Positions 13,344 to 25,079 are shown, counted from the stretch's first letter. The stretch: DNA of 64,000 nucleotides from an uncultured Prochlorococcus sp. (GCA_913048245.1 CAJWWR010000001.1:19918-83917); one strand, 5' to 3'. Numbers and translations are program-made. Notes: generated from the sequence alone by a model not told the origin.

Positions 13344-14242
13344 ATAATTTTCAAAATTAGTGAATTAGTTTCCTCAGGATTTTCATCATGTGGACAATGC
13401 CCTGCATCATTAATTACAAAAAGTGATTTGATTTTTTTGTAATTTTTTTTCCATGCTTTTGCTTCAGCCAAAGGCTCCCAGGGATCTTTTTCACCCCATA
13501 TTAAGTGAATATCGCATTCCACTTTATCAAACAGTTCAGTTGCCAAATAATCATCAAACAAGTTTATAAAACCTCTAAATGCTTCTGGAGAGTTTTCTCT
13601 TTGAGATGGTTTATAGAGAATGTCTATCAATTCATTATCAATATTTTTTCCTGATGGATAAGCTTTTCTTAGGATCTTCTCAATTATTGTTTTATTTGCA
13701 GCTCTTCTAAAAAGTGTATTGCTAATAATTCTTTGCCTGACAATTGTTTTTAAAACAGGTCTGAATAACTGCATCAAAACATCATTTTTTTTTATTCTTT
13801 TATCATCCATTAATCGTTGAGCACAATTTAAAAGAATTAATCCTTGACAGTTGCTTTCTAAAATTTGAGCCGCTCTTAAGGCAATAATACCTCCTATTGA
13901 ATTACCGACTAAGTAAATTGGTCCATTAATGTTTTGATTACAAAATTCCACAATTTGCTTGCCCCATAAGTCGAAGCAATATTTAACTCTATTTTCTTGA
14001 TCTTTCTCATAGTCTAGAAGTGCATATGGTTGACTGCTTTCTCCAAAACCAAGTAAATCGATAGAATAGCAATTAAACTTACTCCCTAGTATTTTTTGGT
14101 TATTTCTCCAATGATTCTTAGATGCACCGAACCCATGAATTAGCAATATATTTTGGTTCGATTCACAATCAGAGTATTTACTCCAAGAAATATTCCAATT
14201 TCCCCATTTCCAAAAATTGTTGGATTTTTCCAAAATCTTCAA
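13328..14242 (-). CDS. Alpha/beta hydrolase
   Basis: LLIHGFGASKNHWRNN, nucleophile elbow GNSIGG, C-terminal GHCPHDENPEE. Confidence 0.88.
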   Translation of the reverse strand: MKILEKSNNFWKWGNWNISWSKYSDCESNQNILLIHGFGASKNHWRNNQKILGSKFNCYSIDLLGFGESSQPYALLDYEKDQENRVKYCFDLWGKQIVEFCNQNINGPIYLVGNSIGGIIALRAAQILESNCQGLILLNCAQRLMDDKRIKKNDVLMQLFRPVLKTIVRQRIISNTLFRRAANKTIIEKILRKAYPSGKNIDNELIDILYKPSQRENSPEAFRGFINLFDDYLATELFDKVECDIHLIWGEKDPWEPLAEAKAWKKNYKKIKSLFVINDAGHCPHDENPEETNSLILKIIQETK

Positions 14243-14316
14243 TTATTACTTTTAATCTTTAATCTTAAGTGATAAATTGCAATTTTGTTTAATCAAAACT
14301 AGTCTAGTTTTTACTA

Positions 14317-15333
14317 ATGATTAAGTGTATGGGAATTCTTAAATCAAAGGTTATTTGTATTGGTGAAGCTTTAGTAGATGAAATTATTGATAAATCAAAA
14401 GATGAATATATTCATTACCTCGGAGGTGCTCCAGCTAACGTTGCATGTACCTTGAGTAATTTATCCGTAGATACAGCTTTCATAGGCTGTGTGGGTAATG
14501 ATGATTATGGGCAATTATTTATTAAAAAATTTGAAAAAATAAAAATTGATCATAATTTACTACAAATTTCAAAGAAATTTCCAACAAGAATCGTTCAGGT
14601 AGAAAAGAATCAGAAAGGAGATCGCGTTTTCGTGGGTTTTCAGAATAACAGTAGCAAAAATTATGCGGACGAAATGTTAGATGTTGCTGAGCTTACGAAA
14701 AAGCAACATACTTTGAAAGCTATGTATATTTATACAAAATATATTGTTGTTGGAACATTATTTTTATCTTCTTCAAACACATCTGAATCAATTTATTATT
14801 TATTGAATTATGCGCAGAAATTTAATATTAAGATAATAATTGATGTGAATTGGAGAGATATTTTTTGGGATAATTCTATTTTGATGAGGGATAAAACTAG
14901 AGAAGAGCAAAATAAGATAATTAAGCATTTTTTGGGATTTGCAAATCTATTGAAACTTTCAAAGGAAGAAGCAATACAGTTTTTTAGGACCGACGATCCT
15001 ATTCAAATTTCCTGTTCATTACAAAAAAAGCCAGATGTGATTATTACAGATGGCCCTGAACCCATAGCATGGTATGTATCCGGTTTTGTTGGATTAACGA
15101 AAATAGTGAATACTCTCCCTATTGTTGATACAACTGGCGCAGGAGATGCATTCTTAGGTGGATTAATTTCTAAATTAATTTATCTTGATGAGGTTACAGA
15201 TGAAAATCAGATATCCCAAATCATTCAGTATGCAAGTGCTTGTGGCTTATTAAATTGCTTGAGTCAAGGAGCAATCGATAATTTACCAAATGATAAAAAT
15301 ATTCAGGCTTATTTAGAAACCAAAGGTTTGTGA
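14317..15333 (+). CDS. PfkB family carbohydrate kinase (fructokinase-like)
   Basis: CIGEALVDEI...GGAPANVACTLSNL..., PfkB signature VDTTGAGDAFLGGLISKL. Confidence 0.93.
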   Translation: MIKCMGILKSKVICIGEALVDEIIDKSKDEYIHYLGGAPANVACTLSNLSVDTAFIGCVGNDDYGQLFIKKFEKIKIDHNLLQISKKFPTRIVQVEKNQKGDRVFVGFQNNSSKNYADEMLDVAELTKKQHTLKAMYIYTKYIVVGTLFLSSSNTSESIYYLLNYAQKFNIKIIIDVNWRDIFWDNSILMRDKTREEQNKIIKHFLGFANLLKLSKEEAIQFFRTDDPIQISCSLQKKPDVIITDGPEPIAWYVSGFVGLTKIVNTLPIVDTTGAGDAFLGGLISKLIYLDEVTDENQISQIIQYASACGLLNCLSQGAIDNLPNDKNIQAYLETKGL

Positions 15334-15794
15334 AGTTTGCAATTTCTCCCGTAATTTTTTGCATATTCTATTTCGATTAACCAATATGTTTCTATAAAAG
15401 GCAAAATTAATTCAGGCCACTCGACTATTAATATTGCTCCTGTTTGATGTGCTTCTTCTTCTTCTTCCCAGAAGAATTCTCTAGCTGAAATTTTATTGTT
15501 AATTCTGTATAGATCCATATGTATTATTGGAAGTCTTCCTGAGTCATAATGATGAGATAAACCGAAAGTGGGGCTAGTAATATTTTCGATAACAGATAAA
15601 CCATCCGCTATACCTTTCACCAGAGAAGTTTTTCCGGATCCGATTGGGCCCTTTAATAGAATTATTGAATTAGGCAAAAACTCTTTTGCTAAATTCCTGC
15701 CTAAAGTTTTCATTTCGGCTGCATTTTTTACAAACACAAAAATACCTAAAGTGGCATATAATCTTATGATAATTAATGTATTAAATATGGTCAT
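15309..15794 (-). CDS. tsaE: tRNA threonylcarbamoyladenosine biosynthesis protein TsaE
   Basis: [53 protein letters not shown]; 5' start uncertain (next ATG at 15713). Confidence 0.92.
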   Translation of the reverse strand: MTIFNTLIIIRLYATLGIFVFVKNAAEMKTLGRNLAKEFLPNSIILLKGPIGSGKTSLVKGIADGLSVIENITSPTFGLSHHYDSGRLPIIHMDLYRINNKISAREFFWEEEEEAHQTGAILIVEWPELILPFIETYWLIEIEYAKNYGRNCKLHKPLVSK

Positions 15795-17205
15795 CGCTCA
15801 CTCTCGTGAAAAATCTTTTGTAAATTATGAAATTGCAGATATTTGTTTAGCAGAATTTGGAAGAAAAGAAATCAGTATTGCGGAAACAGAAATGCCAGGG
15901 CTCATGGCATTAAGAGAAAAATATCAATCAACTAAGCCCCTCAAAGGTGCAAAAATTGCAGGTAGCTTACATATGACAATCCAAACTGCTGTTTTGATAG
16001 AAACATTAATTGATCTTGGCGCGGAGGTTAAATGGGCTTCTTGTAATATTTTCTCTACACAAGATCATGCCGCCGCCGCTATAGCTTCGAAAGGAATTTC
16101 AGTTTATGCGAAAAAAGGCGAGACCCTTGATGAGTATTGGAAATACACTCATTGCATTTTGGATTGGGATGATGAAAAACCTAATATGATTTTAGATGAT
16201 GGTGGAGACGCCACAGGCTTACTAATATTGGGTAGTAAAGCAGAAAAAGATATTTCTGTACTAAATTCTCCTGAAAATGAAGAAGAAATTGCTTTATTTA
16301 AGTCAATTAAAAATAAATTAGAAGAAAATCCTTCTTTCTATTCCGATATTAAAACTAATATTCAAGGAGTGACCGAAGAAACAACGACTGGTGTGGCAAG
16401 ATTATATCAATTACAAAAAGATGGACAACTACCTTTTCCTGCAATAAACGTTAATGATTCAGTAACTAAAAGTAAGTTTGATAATCTTTACGGATGTAGA
16501 GAATCATTAGTTGATAGTATTAAACGTGCAACCGATGTGATGATAGCCGGTAAAGTCGCTTTGGTAATAGGTTTTGGAGATGTAGGTAAAGGATCTGCTC
16601 AATCTTTAAGAGGTCTTGGAGCTATTGTAAAGATTGCTGAGGTAGATCCCATTTGTGCTTTACAAGCTGCGATGGAAGGTTATAGCGTTGTCACTCTAGA
16701 TGATGTCGCTGAGGAGATTGACATTTTTGTAACCGCTACAGGTAACTACAAAGTCATCAAGCATGAACATCTTCTAAAAATGAAAGATGAAGCGATTGTT
16801 TGTAACATTGGACATTTTGATAATGAAATAGATGTTGCTTCACTTAAGCAATATAAATGGGATAACATCAAGCCCCAGGTTGATCACATTACACTACCTA
16901 ATGGAAACAAAATTATTCTTTTAGCTGAAGGTAGATTAGTTAATTTAGGTTGTGCAACTGGACATCCTAGTTTTGTCATGAGTAATTCATTTACTAATCA
17001 AGTTTTAGCCCAAATAGAACTCTTTAGTAAAGGTGATAATTATTCAAATAAAGTTTATGTTTTACCAAAACACCTTGATGAGATGGTAGCGAGATTACAT
17101 TTAGATAAAATTGGAGCGAAACTTACAACTTTAACTAAAGAACAAGCAAACTATATCAATGTTCCAGTTGAAGGACCATATAAATCTGAATTATATAGAT
17201 ATTGA
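15787..17205 (+). CDS. ahcY: Adenosylhomocysteinase
   Basis: [46 protein letters not shown]..., [36 protein letters not shown]. The provided ORF from 15568 is an upstream in-frame extension. Confidence 0.97.
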   Translation: MVIAHSREKSFVNYEIADICLAEFGRKEISIAETEMPGLMALREKYQSTKPLKGAKIAGSLHMTIQTAVLIETLIDLGAEVKWASCNIFSTQDHAAAAIASKGISVYAKKGETLDEYWKYTHCILDWDDEKPNMILDDGGDATGLLILGSKAEKDISVLNSPENEEEIALFKSIKNKLEENPSFYSDIKTNIQGVTEETTTGVARLYQLQKDGQLPFPAINVNDSVTKSKFDNLYGCRESLVDSIKRATDVMIAGKVALVIGFGDVGKGSAQSLRGLGAIVKIAEVDPICALQAAMEGYSVVTLDDVAEEIDIFVTATGNYKVIKHEHLLKMKDEAIVCNIGHFDNEIDVASLKQYKWDNIKPQVDHITLPNGNKIILLAEGRLVNLGCATGHPSFVMSNSFTNQVLAQIELFSKGDNYSNKVYVLPKHLDEMVARLHLDKIGAKLTTLTKEQANYINVPVEGPYKSELYRY

Positions 17206-17861
17206 CTTTGAGCCTCTTGTTTCTAAATCTTATTAATTCACTTCCTGAATTAATTTCTAATGCAGTAGAAAATAATACAAATCTCGCATACATCTTAATC
17301 ACTCTTGCTATGTTTTTGGAAAATATTATTCCACCAATTCCATCAGAAATTATTATGCCTTTGGGTGGTTTTGCAGTTCAGCAGGGAAGTCTTAATTTTT
17401 TTGTTGTTACTTTTTGTGGTTTAATTGGCACAGTTTTAGGAGCTTTACCATGGTATTATCTTGGTAAGGTTGTAAATGAAAAAAAAATATCTCATTTTGT
17501 TAATAATAAAGGCAGATTTCTAGGTATAACACAAAAGGACATAGAAAAAAGTAGATTATGGTTTGATAAATATGGGATAACTTTAGTTTTTTGGGGCCGC
17601 TTAGTCCCTGGAGTGAGAACTTTAATTTCAATACCTGCAGGCATTGAATTAATGCCCTTTAGACAATTTGTGCTCTGGACTAGTTTAGGAAGTTTAATAT
17701 GGGTACTTGCTTTAACTTCTGCAGGTTACTATTTTGGTGGGCAATATCATCAAATAGCTAGTTATCTAGAAAATTTTAAGATCCTTATTAAACCAATATT
17801 TGTAATTATTCTGATTTTCTTCGCATCGAAACTAATTATTAACATTAAACAAAATAATTAA
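17202..17861 (+). CDS. DedA family membrane protein
   Basis: TTG start; [58 protein letters not shown]. Confidence 0.93.
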   Translation: MTLSLLFLNLINSLPELISNAVENNTNLAYILITLAMFLENIIPPIPSEIIMPLGGFAVQQGSLNFFVVTFCGLIGTVLGALPWYYLGKVVNEKKISHFVNNKGRFLGITQKDIEKSRLWFDKYGITLVFWGRLVPGVRTLISIPAGIELMPFRQFVLWTSLGSLIWVLALTSAGYYFGGQYHQIASYLENFKILIKPIFVIILIFFASKLIINIKQNN

Positions 17862-18230
17862 TCAAAAAGGTATTTCATTGGGATTATTGTTATTGGAAAA
17901 ATTATTTTCGCTGTCTCTTTTTGAACCCAGTAAATTTAATCGATCAACTCTAATAACTGGCTTAAATCTATCCTCCCCAGAACTTTTATCTTTCCAAGTA
18001 TCAATTTTGAAACTTCCAGTTATGCCAATTAAGGAACCTTTTTTTACATAATCTGCGGCTATTTGAGCTTGTTTACCCCATATTTCTAAATTAAACCAGT
18101 CAGGTTCTTCATCTCTACTTCTTCGGTTAACTGCAATTGTAAAGTTTGCAACTGTACTTCCTGATTCAAAATATCTGACATCAGGTTCTCTTCCTGCACG
18201 TCCTACAAGATTAATTGTGTTAATTTCCAT
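17862..18230 (-). CDS. ssb: Single-stranded DNA-binding protein
   Basis: MEINTINLVGRAGREPDVRYFESGSTVANFTIAVNRRSRDEEPDWFNLEIWGKQAQIAADYVKKGSLIGITG; ORF extends to 18257. Confidence 0.95.
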   Translation of the reverse strand: MEINTINLVGRAGREPDVRYFESGSTVANFTIAVNRRSRDEEPDWFNLEIWGKQAQIAADYVKKGSLIGITGSFKIDTWKDKSSGEDRFKPVIRVDRLNLLGSKRDSENNFSNNNNPNEIPF

Positions 18231-18363
18231 AATTATTTTTTTTTTAATAATACACATTTTTGTTAGGTTTGCTTGAAGTTTTGCTAGCTATTCATGACTA
18301 AATAAAAATATTTGCTGGTTATTTAAAAAAAACATCTATTATTTGTAAAACTGTGTAATTATT

Positions 18364-19416
18364 GTGATTTTTAATAGATTAAAATTTTCCCGCGATATTG
18401 GAATTGACTTGGGAACTGCAAATACATTGATTCATGTTTCAGGTAAGGGTGTAGTGCTTCAAGAACCTTCAGTTGTTGCAATGGATCTAGAAGAGGGTAT
18501 TCCTTTAGCTGTAGGTCACGATGCAAAATTAATGCTTGGACGAACCCCAGGTAATATCCGAGCAGTGAGACCTCTAAAAGATGGTGTAATTGCAGATTTT
18601 GATGCTGCTGAGCAAATGTTAAAAATGTTCATACAGAAATCTAATGAGGGAAGGGGGATACTTGCACCAAGATTAATTATTGGAATCCCTAGTGGAGTAA
18701 CAAGCGTGGAAAGAAGAGCTGTGCGCGAAGCAGGATTAGCAGGGGCACGAGAAGTTTATTTAATAGATGAGCCAGTAGCCGCTGCAATTGGAGCTTCGCT
18801 TCCTGTTACAGAGCCAATAGGTACGATGATTGTTGATATTGGTGGTGGAACAACAGAAGTTGCAGTACTAAGTTTAGGTGGAACAGTATTGAGTGAATCT
18901 GTAAGAGTAGCAGGGGATGAGATTAATGACTCTATTTCTATGTACTTAAAGAAAAATCATAATATGGCTGTTGGAGAAAGAACTGCTGAAGATATTAAAA
19001 TTAAAATTGGTTCAGCATTCCCTAATGATGAGTTTGATCAAACAACTATGGAAGTTAGAGGATTACATTTATTGTCTGGATTGCCACGTTGTATTAATTT
19101 ATCATCAGGAGAAATAAGAGAGGCAATGGCTGACCCCTTAAACAAAATTGTAGAGGCAGTCAAAAGAACGCTTGAAAGAACTCCACCAGAACTTGCAGCT
19201 GATATTGTTGATAGAGGAATTATGCTTGCTGGGGGTGGAGCATTAGTGCGTGGCATCAGTGATTTACTGAGTCATGAGACAGGCATATTTACACATATTG
19301 CAGAAGATCCTTTGTTTTGTGTAGTAAATGGGTGTGGAGAAGTATTAGATGATTTTAAAAAATTAAGAAGAGTTGTTGATACTCCAGACTTTGCAAGAAA
19401 TGCTATCAGAGATTAA
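18364..19416 (+). CDS. mreB: Rod shape-determining protein MreB
   Basis: GTG start; DIGIDLGTANTLIHVSGKGVVLQEPSVVAMD, DIGGGTTEVAVLSLGG. Confidence 0.98.
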   Translation: MIFNRLKFSRDIGIDLGTANTLIHVSGKGVVLQEPSVVAMDLEEGIPLAVGHDAKLMLGRTPGNIRAVRPLKDGVIADFDAAEQMLKMFIQKSNEGRGILAPRLIIGIPSGVTSVERRAVREAGLAGAREVYLIDEPVAAAIGASLPVTEPIGTMIVDIGGGTTEVAVLSLGGTVLSESVRVAGDEINDSISMYLKKNHNMAVGERTAEDIKIKIGSAFPNDEFDQTTMEVRGLHLLSGLPRCINLSSGEIREAMADPLNKIVEAVKRTLERTPPELAADIVDRGIMLAGGGALVRGISDLLSHETGIFTHIAEDPLFCVVNGCGEVLDDFKKLRRVVDTPDFARNAIRD

Positions 19417-20165
19417 TGCTCGATAAAAGGCGAATATATTCAGTCCGGTGGTGGAATAAAAAGAAATTATGGGTGATAGTATTATTTTTATCTTTTTTTG
19501 TATTCGTAAGGATCTCTAAGGGTTCAATTTATCGAGATCTTTATTATTTTTTATCAAAACCATTTTGGCCAGGAGAATTTCAACAAGAAATATTGCTGAA
19601 AAGTTACGAACAAGAGCTTTATGCAAAACTAACTCAATTAGAAAAAGATAATCAGAGATTGAGAGAGCTTTTATCTCTTCAAAGAGTCACAAATGAGGAT
19701 AGAATCAATGCCTCGGTTATTTCAAGGCAAACTTCAAGTTGGTGGAATATTGTTATCTTAAATAAAGGTTCTAGAGATGGAGTTGAGGTCGGGGATATTG
19801 TTGTTGGTCCTGGAGGCTTGATTGGAATAATAGATAATATTTCTCTATTAACATCTTCAGTTAAATTAATTACTTCATTTGATAGTCAATTAGGAGTATG
19901 GACTCAAAGAGGAAATATTCATGGGTTATTAATTGGTCAAGGTAATGAATCTCCATTACTAACTTTTTACCTAAAGGAAATAGATGTAAAAGTAGGTGAT
20001 TTTGTATTTTCCTCACCTGCTAGTACTATTTTGCCGCCAAATTTGCCAATAGGTATTATTGAGACTGTTGATAAAGAATTGGGTCCTGCAGTAGTTGCAA
20101 CAGTAAAGTTGCTAGCAGACCCACAAGCTATTGATTGGGTTCAAATATTAAAAATGAGAATCTAA
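19416..20165 (+). CDS. mreC: Rod shape-determining protein MreC
   Basis: Position after mreB; coiled coil then ASVISRQTSSWWNIVILNKGSRDGVEVGDIVVGPGGLIGII. Confidence 0.95.
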   Translation: MLDKRRIYSVRWWNKKKLWVIVLFLSFFVFVRISKGSIYRDLYYFLSKPFWPGEFQQEILLKSYEQELYAKLTQLEKDNQRLRELLSLQRVTNEDRINASVISRQTSSWWNIVILNKGSRDGVEVGDIVVGPGGLIGIIDNISLLTSSVKLITSFDSQLGVWTQRGNIHGLLIGQGNESPLLTFYLKEIDVKVGDFVFSSPASTILPPNLPIGIIETVDKELGPAVVATVKLLADPQAIDWVQILKMRI

Positions 20166-20692
20166 TGAGAATTGCTCCCAAAATCAACCTATCAATAGCA
20201 TCTGTTTTGATTATTCCAATAATGATTTTTTGGAATCCACCATTTTTTTCATTAATGGGTGTTCAACCTTATTGGCCATTATTTTGGCTGTTACCATGGG
20301 CAATTATTTACGGTTCTTTAGATGGTTTTGTTGCAGGACTTTTTTTAGGTTTAGTATTGGATGCCATTAATAATGATTTTTATACTCAAATACCTGGTTT
20401 AGTAATTTGCGGTCTTTGGTTTGGGAGTCTTAATGATGGTAAAAAGAATATAAATAAGCTCAAGTATGGATTACTAGCATCCTTAGGGACTTTAATTTGT
20501 GGAATAATATATTTATTACAAATTGTACTTTTTGGTATTCATAATGAAGTTTCTTATTTATTTTCTTATGCCATAAAAAATATTGTTTCTCAATTTTTTT
20601 TAACTGGACTGTTAGCCCCAATTTTTTCTTCTTGGCTTTTTTTGTTATTTATTAAGGAAAAAAATCAAAGATATAAAAGCTTCCACAATTAA
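20165..20692 (+). CDS. mreD: Rod shape-determining protein MreD
   Basis: Hydrophobic protein following mreC; ATG at 20165 overlaps mreC stop; ORF extends to 20135. Confidence 0.8.
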   Translation: MRIAPKINLSIASVLIIPIMIFWNPPFFSLMGVQPYWPLFWLLPWAIIYGSLDGFVAGLFLGLVLDAINNDFYTQIPGLVICGLWFGSLNDGKKNINKLKYGLLASLGTLICGIIYLLQIVLFGIHNEVSYLFSYAIKNIVSQFFLTGLLAPIFSSWLFLLFIKEKNQRYKSFHN

Positions 20693-20874
20693 AAGAAATT
20701 TAGTCTTGCATTCTTTCATCCAGTTTGTATTTTGAATAATAAAAAAATTTTGTATTTATTGAAGATATATCTTTGTGGGTTCTTAATGTTATATTTTTAC
20801 TTGTTAGATTAATAAAACGGAAACGTTAAAAGCTTAATTGCTTTGAATTTAATTAAGTAATCTTTTTTTTATCG

Positions 20875-21621
20875 ATGTCAAAAGCAAGTATTCTAGTAGT
20901 TGATGATGAACCAGCTGTATTAAAGGTTTTAGTTACAAGACTGCAATTAGCTGGTTATCAGGTTTTTTCTGCAACGAATGGAGAAGAAGCTATTGAGGTT
21001 TTTCATAAGGAATCTCCTGATTTGATAGTTCTTGATGTAATGCTCCCCAAAATGGATGGATTTGCAGTTTGTAGGCGAATCAGGGCTGAGTCAGTTGTTC
21101 CAATAATTTTCCTGACTGCTTTAGAAGCTATTTCTGAGAGAGTAGCTGGCCTTGATTTAGGGGCTGATGATTATCTATCAAAGCCATTTAGTCCGAAGGA
21201 ACTAGAAGCTCGTATTGCAACCATTCTAAGGCGAATGGGCCCTAGTATAACTGTGGCAGAAACAAAGGAAGTTCCATCTGGGAAAGGTGTTATGAAGTTT
21301 GGGAATTTAGTTGTTGATACTAATAGAAGACAAGTTTCAAGAGCAGGTGAAAGAATCAGTCTCACTTATACTGAATTTAGCTTGCTAGAACTTTTATTCG
21401 ATGAGCCAGGGAAGGTTGTTCCTCGGGCAGAGATTCTTGAGCAGTTATGGGGTTACCCTCCTCGTAGAGCGGCAGATTTAAGGGTTGTAGATGTTTATGT
21501 TGCAAGATTAAGAGGTAAATTAGAACCTGACCCCAGGAATCCTGAATTAATCCTAACTGTGCGGGGGATTGGATATGCCTCCCAAAGGGTCGGTGAAACA
21601 GCAACTTCTATGGCAAGTTGA
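20875..21621 (+). CDS. rpaB: OmpR-family response regulator, RpaB-like
   Basis: ILVVDDEPAVLKVLVTRLQLAGYQVFSATNGEEAIEVF...DLIVLDVMLPKMDGFAVCRRIR; C-terminal wHTH LEQLWGYPPRRAADLRVVDVYVARLRGKLEPDP. Confidence 0.92.
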   Translation: MSKASILVVDDEPAVLKVLVTRLQLAGYQVFSATNGEEAIEVFHKESPDLIVLDVMLPKMDGFAVCRRIRAESVVPIIFLTALEAISERVAGLDLGADDYLSKPFSPKELEARIATILRRMGPSITVAETKEVPSGKGVMKFGNLVVDTNRRQVSRAGERISLTYTEFSLLELLFDEPGKVVPRAEILEQLWGYPPRRAADLRVVDVYVARLRGKLEPDPRNPELILTVRGIGYASQRVGETATSMAS

Positions 21622-21666
21622 GTCTTATTCTGATAACTTAATTAAATGCAACCCTTATAATTTATT

Positions 21667-23178
21667 TTGTCTGAATTTAGAGAAGCTCGATTAAGTAAAG
21701 CTAACGCGTTAATTGGAAAGGGATTTGAACCTTATCTGGGAAGTTTTGATGTAACACATTCATCTAAATATTTAGTTGAAAAATATAGTTTTTTAGGGGA
21801 AGGTGAAGAATACGATCTTCATGTATCCATAGCAGGAAGAGTCTTAACCAAAAGAATCATGGGTAAGATTGCTTTTTTTACTATCTCCGATCAAGAAGGT
21901 TTAATTCAACTTTATTTAGATAAATTAATTATTGATAATAATCATTCTTCACAAAAGTTTCTTTCATTTCTAGATTTAAAAGATTTAGTAGATATTGGAG
22001 ATTGGATTGGAGTTCAAGGCACAATAAAAAAAACCAATAAAGGAGAATTATCTATCAAAGTTACACAATGGGAAATGTTATCTAAATCTCTACAGCCATT
22101 ACCTGATAAATGGCATGGTTTAACGGATATTGAAAAAAGGTATAGACAAAGATATCTTGACTTGATAGTCAATCCTCAATCAAAGAATGTTTTTAAAACT
22201 AGAGCAACCTGTATAAGTCTTATAAGAAGATGGTTGGATGATAATGGATTCTTAGAAATAGAGACGCCAATATTACAGTCAGAGGCAGGAGGAGCTGAGG
22301 CAAGACCATTTGTAACGCATCATAATACCTTAGATATTCCCTTGTATTTACGGATAGCTACAGAATTGCACTTGAAAAGAATGGTAGTGGGTGGTTTTGA
22401 AAGGGTTTATGAGTTAGGAAGAATTTTTCGGAATGAAGGTATAAGTACGAAGCATAACCCTGAATTTACTTCTGTTGAAATTTATCAGGCGTATTCAAAC
22501 TATTTAGATATGATGAATATGACAGAGGAATTAATTAACAATATAGTTCTGAGTATTTGTAACTCCCTTGATATCAATTACCAGGGACAAGAAATTAGTT
22601 TTTCTAACTCTTGGGAAAGGATAACAATGAAAGATGTAGTAAAAAAATATACTGATATTGATTTTGATGCTTTTAATGGGGACTTTAATTGTGCTAAAAC
22701 TGCCGTTGAAGCAAACAATATAGAAATACCACCTCAAATTGATTCACTAGGAAAGTTATTAAATGAAGTCTTCGAACAAAAAGTTGAAGCATTACTCATA
22801 CAACCAACTTTTGTCTTTGATTACCCAGTTGAAATATCTCCTTTAGCTAGACGACACGCTACAGATAAGAGTCTTGTGGAGAGATTTGAATTATTTATTG
22901 CTGGTCGTGAAATTGCGAATGCTTTTAGTGAGTTGATAGATCCTGTTGATCAAAGAGAACGATTAGAGATGCAACAGTCTTTAAGAGAAGCAGGAGATCT
23001 AGAAGCTCATAGTGTCGATGAGGACTTTTTGAATGCATTAGAAATTGGCATGCCTCCTACAGGGGGATTAGGAATTGGAATTGATAGATTAATTATGTTA
23101 ATAACAGATAGTCCCTCAATTAGAGATGTTATACCGTTCCCGTTACTCAAACCAGAATTTACTTTGAATAAATCTTAA
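21667..23178 (+). CDS. lysS: Lysyl-tRNA synthetase (class II)
   Basis: TTG start; [68 protein letters not shown]. Confidence 0.98.
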   Translation: MSEFREARLSKANALIGKGFEPYLGSFDVTHSSKYLVEKYSFLGEGEEYDLHVSIAGRVLTKRIMGKIAFFTISDQEGLIQLYLDKLIIDNNHSSQKFLSFLDLKDLVDIGDWIGVQGTIKKTNKGELSIKVTQWEMLSKSLQPLPDKWHGLTDIEKRYRQRYLDLIVNPQSKNVFKTRATCISLIRRWLDDNGFLEIETPILQSEAGGAEARPFVTHHNTLDIPLYLRIATELHLKRMVVGGFERVYELGRIFRNEGISTKHNPEFTSVEIYQAYSNYLDMMNMTEELINNIVLSICNSLDINYQGQEISFSNSWERITMKDVVKKYTDIDFDAFNGDFNCAKTAVEANNIEIPPQIDSLGKLLNEVFEQKVEALLIQPTFVFDYPVEISPLARRHATDKSLVERFELFIAGREIANAFSELIDPVDQRERLEMQQSLREAGDLEAHSVDEDFLNALEIGMPPTGGLGIGIDRLIMLITDSPSIRDVIPFPLLKPEFTLNKS

Positions 23179-23231
23179 AATGTTACCTTGAATGAAGTAA
23201 AATAATATTAATCCAATACGAAATGTTTTAA

Positions 23232-23480
23232 ATGAGTGGTGAACGTGTTGGCTTCCGATTCAAGCACAAAGACGCAGTTGTTAAAAGAAATCCCCAAGGC
23301 CGATCAAGAAGAGGGTGGGTCATGGAACCTGTCGAGCAAACTACAAGTAGGGGTACAAAAATGCCAGCCTACAAAATTCGTTGGAGAGATAGCGAGCGTC
23401 CTGAAATAGTTTTGCAACATATGCTCATTGCCGACCCAGATCCCTCCCCTCCCCCTGATACCGTGAGCTTAAGTCCTTAA
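23232..23480 (+). CDS. Conserved hypothetical small basic protein
   Basis: Intact 82 aa ORF between lysS and smpB, low-complexity DPDPSPPPD tail. Confidence 0.6.
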   Translation: MSGERVGFRFKHKDAVVKRNPQGRSRRGWVMEPVEQTTSRGTKMPAYKIRWRDSERPEIVLQHMLIADPDPSPPPDTVSLSP

Positions 23481-23494
23481 TAGTTTTCTAGAAA

Positions 23495-23968
23495 CTATCT
23501 GATTAGTGCTGAACGTATTTCTTTGTTTATATCTTTCTTTTTATCTGCTTGACGCTTATCATATATTTTCTTTCCTTTTCCAAGTCCTAAATTTAGTTTA
23601 ATCCAAGATCCTTTAAGATAAATTGATAATGGTACGATAGTAAGTCCTTTTTTTTCCGCTCTCGCTTTAAGTTTGAGGATTTCTTTTTTGTGAATTAATA
23701 TTTTCCTTTCCCTTAAAGGGTCATGATTAAAAAATGCTCCAACATTAGTATGTGGTGAAATGTGGACATTCTTTAAAAGAATTTCATTATTATTAAACGA
23801 GCAATAACCATCTCTTAGGTTTACCTTTCCACTTCTTATTGATTTTACTTCTGTTCCTAAAAGTTCAATCCCAGCCTCAATTGTCTCTAGTATTTCATAT
23901 TGAAATCTTGCATATTTATTTTGTGCAAGCATCTTTTTTATTGAATTCTTTTTTGACGATTTTTGCAT
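23495..23968 (-). CDS. smpB: SsrA-binding protein
   Basis: [43 protein letters not shown]...[20 protein letters not shown]. Confidence 0.97.
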   Translation of the reverse strand: MQKSSKKNSIKKMLAQNKYARFQYEILETIEAGIELLGTEVKSIRSGKVNLRDGYCSFNNNEILLKNVHISPHTNVGAFFNHDPLRERKILIHKKEILKLKARAEKKGLTIVPLSIYLKGSWIKLNLGLGKGKKIYDKRQADKKKDINKEIRSALIR

Positions 23969-24020
23969 TATCTTCTTAATGAATGTTTCTCCTAAGGAGA
24001 ATTGATACTAATCTTGCATT

Positions 24021-25079
24021 ATGGCAATCATATCTTCTAGTTTAAATGAATCGGAATCTTCTCGCCCCCAAAAAGGGTTAAGAATAGTTGGCTCAGAAAA
24101 TCTTCCAGAAGATCGAGAAAATAAACAACCTCTATTTAATCGTCCAAAAAATCTAGCAGAATTTATTGGTCATGATGAATTAAAAACATCATTAAAAATC
24201 GCAATAGATGCATCTCTCTATAGGAAGGAATGTCTTGAACATGTTCTCTTTTATGGCCAGCCAGGTTTAGGTAAAACAACCTTAGCATTACTTATTGCAA
24301 ATGAAATGAATACTACTTGCAAGGTAACTAATGCATCTCTACTGGAAAGGCCAAGAGACATAGTTGGTTTACTACTTGGTTTAAAACAAAATGAGATTTT
24401 GTTTATTGATGAAATTCATAGATTAAATAAATTAACGCAAGAAATTTTATATTCTGCTATGGAAGATTTTAGACTAGACCTAACTGCTGGAGCAAATAAA
24501 GGTACTAGAAGTAGAACTATTTATATTAAAAGATTTACTCTTGTAGGTGCCACAACAAAGTTAGCTTCAATAAGTAATCCAATGCGGGATAGATTCGGAA
24601 TATGTCAAAAGATCGAGTTATATACTTCTAAAGATCTGCAGGAAATCATCTTTTACTACTCTGCTTTCTTAGGTATCAAGATAGAAAAAGGTGCGGGCAC
24701 TCTTTTAGCAAAGAGTTCAAGAGGTACTCCAAGAATAGCCTTAAGATTACTAAAAAGAACGAGAGATTTTGCTCAAGTAATAAGAAATACCAATACTATT
24801 TCAATAGAAATAGTGCAATCAGCATTAAATTACCAAAAAATAGATGATAAAGGTTTAGATCAAACTGATAGAAAGTATCTTGATTTTTTATTTAGAAATA
24901 ATAATTCTCCTATGGGCTTGGAGGCAATTGCAGCGGCTTTAGGTGAAGATTCTTCAATGTTAGAATTTGTTGTAGAACCATATTTACTTCAATTGGGTTT
25001 TGTTTTACGAACCCCAAGGGGAAGAAAACTTTCTTCACTAGGAGAGAAATATTTTAATGAATTGCAAAAAAATATTTAA
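24021..25079 (+). CDS. ruvB: Holliday junction branch migration helicase RuvB
   Basis: [60 protein letters not shown]-like C-terminus. Confidence 0.97.
   Translation: MAIISSSLNESESSRPQKGLRIVGSENLPEDRENKQPLFNRPKNLAEFIGHDELKTSLKIAIDASLYRKECLEHVLFYGQPGLGKTTLALLIANEMNTTCKVTNASLLERPRDIVGLLLGLKQNEILFIDEIHRLNKLTQEILYSAMEDFRLDLTAGANKGTRSRTIYIKRFTLVGATTKLASISNPMRDRFGICQKIELYTSKDLQEIIFYYSAFLGIKIEKGAGTLLAKSSRGTPRIALRLLKRTRDFAQVIRNTNTISIEIVQSALNYQKIDDKGLDQTDRKYLDFLFRNNNSPMGLEAIAAALGEDSSMLEFVVEPYLLQLGFVLRTPRGRKLSSLGEKYFNELQKNI

Noticed and set aside
15568-15786. N-terminal extension of AhcY
   Set aside because: Overlaps TsaE catalytic coding region; AhcY homology begins at [11 protein letters not shown] (15787).
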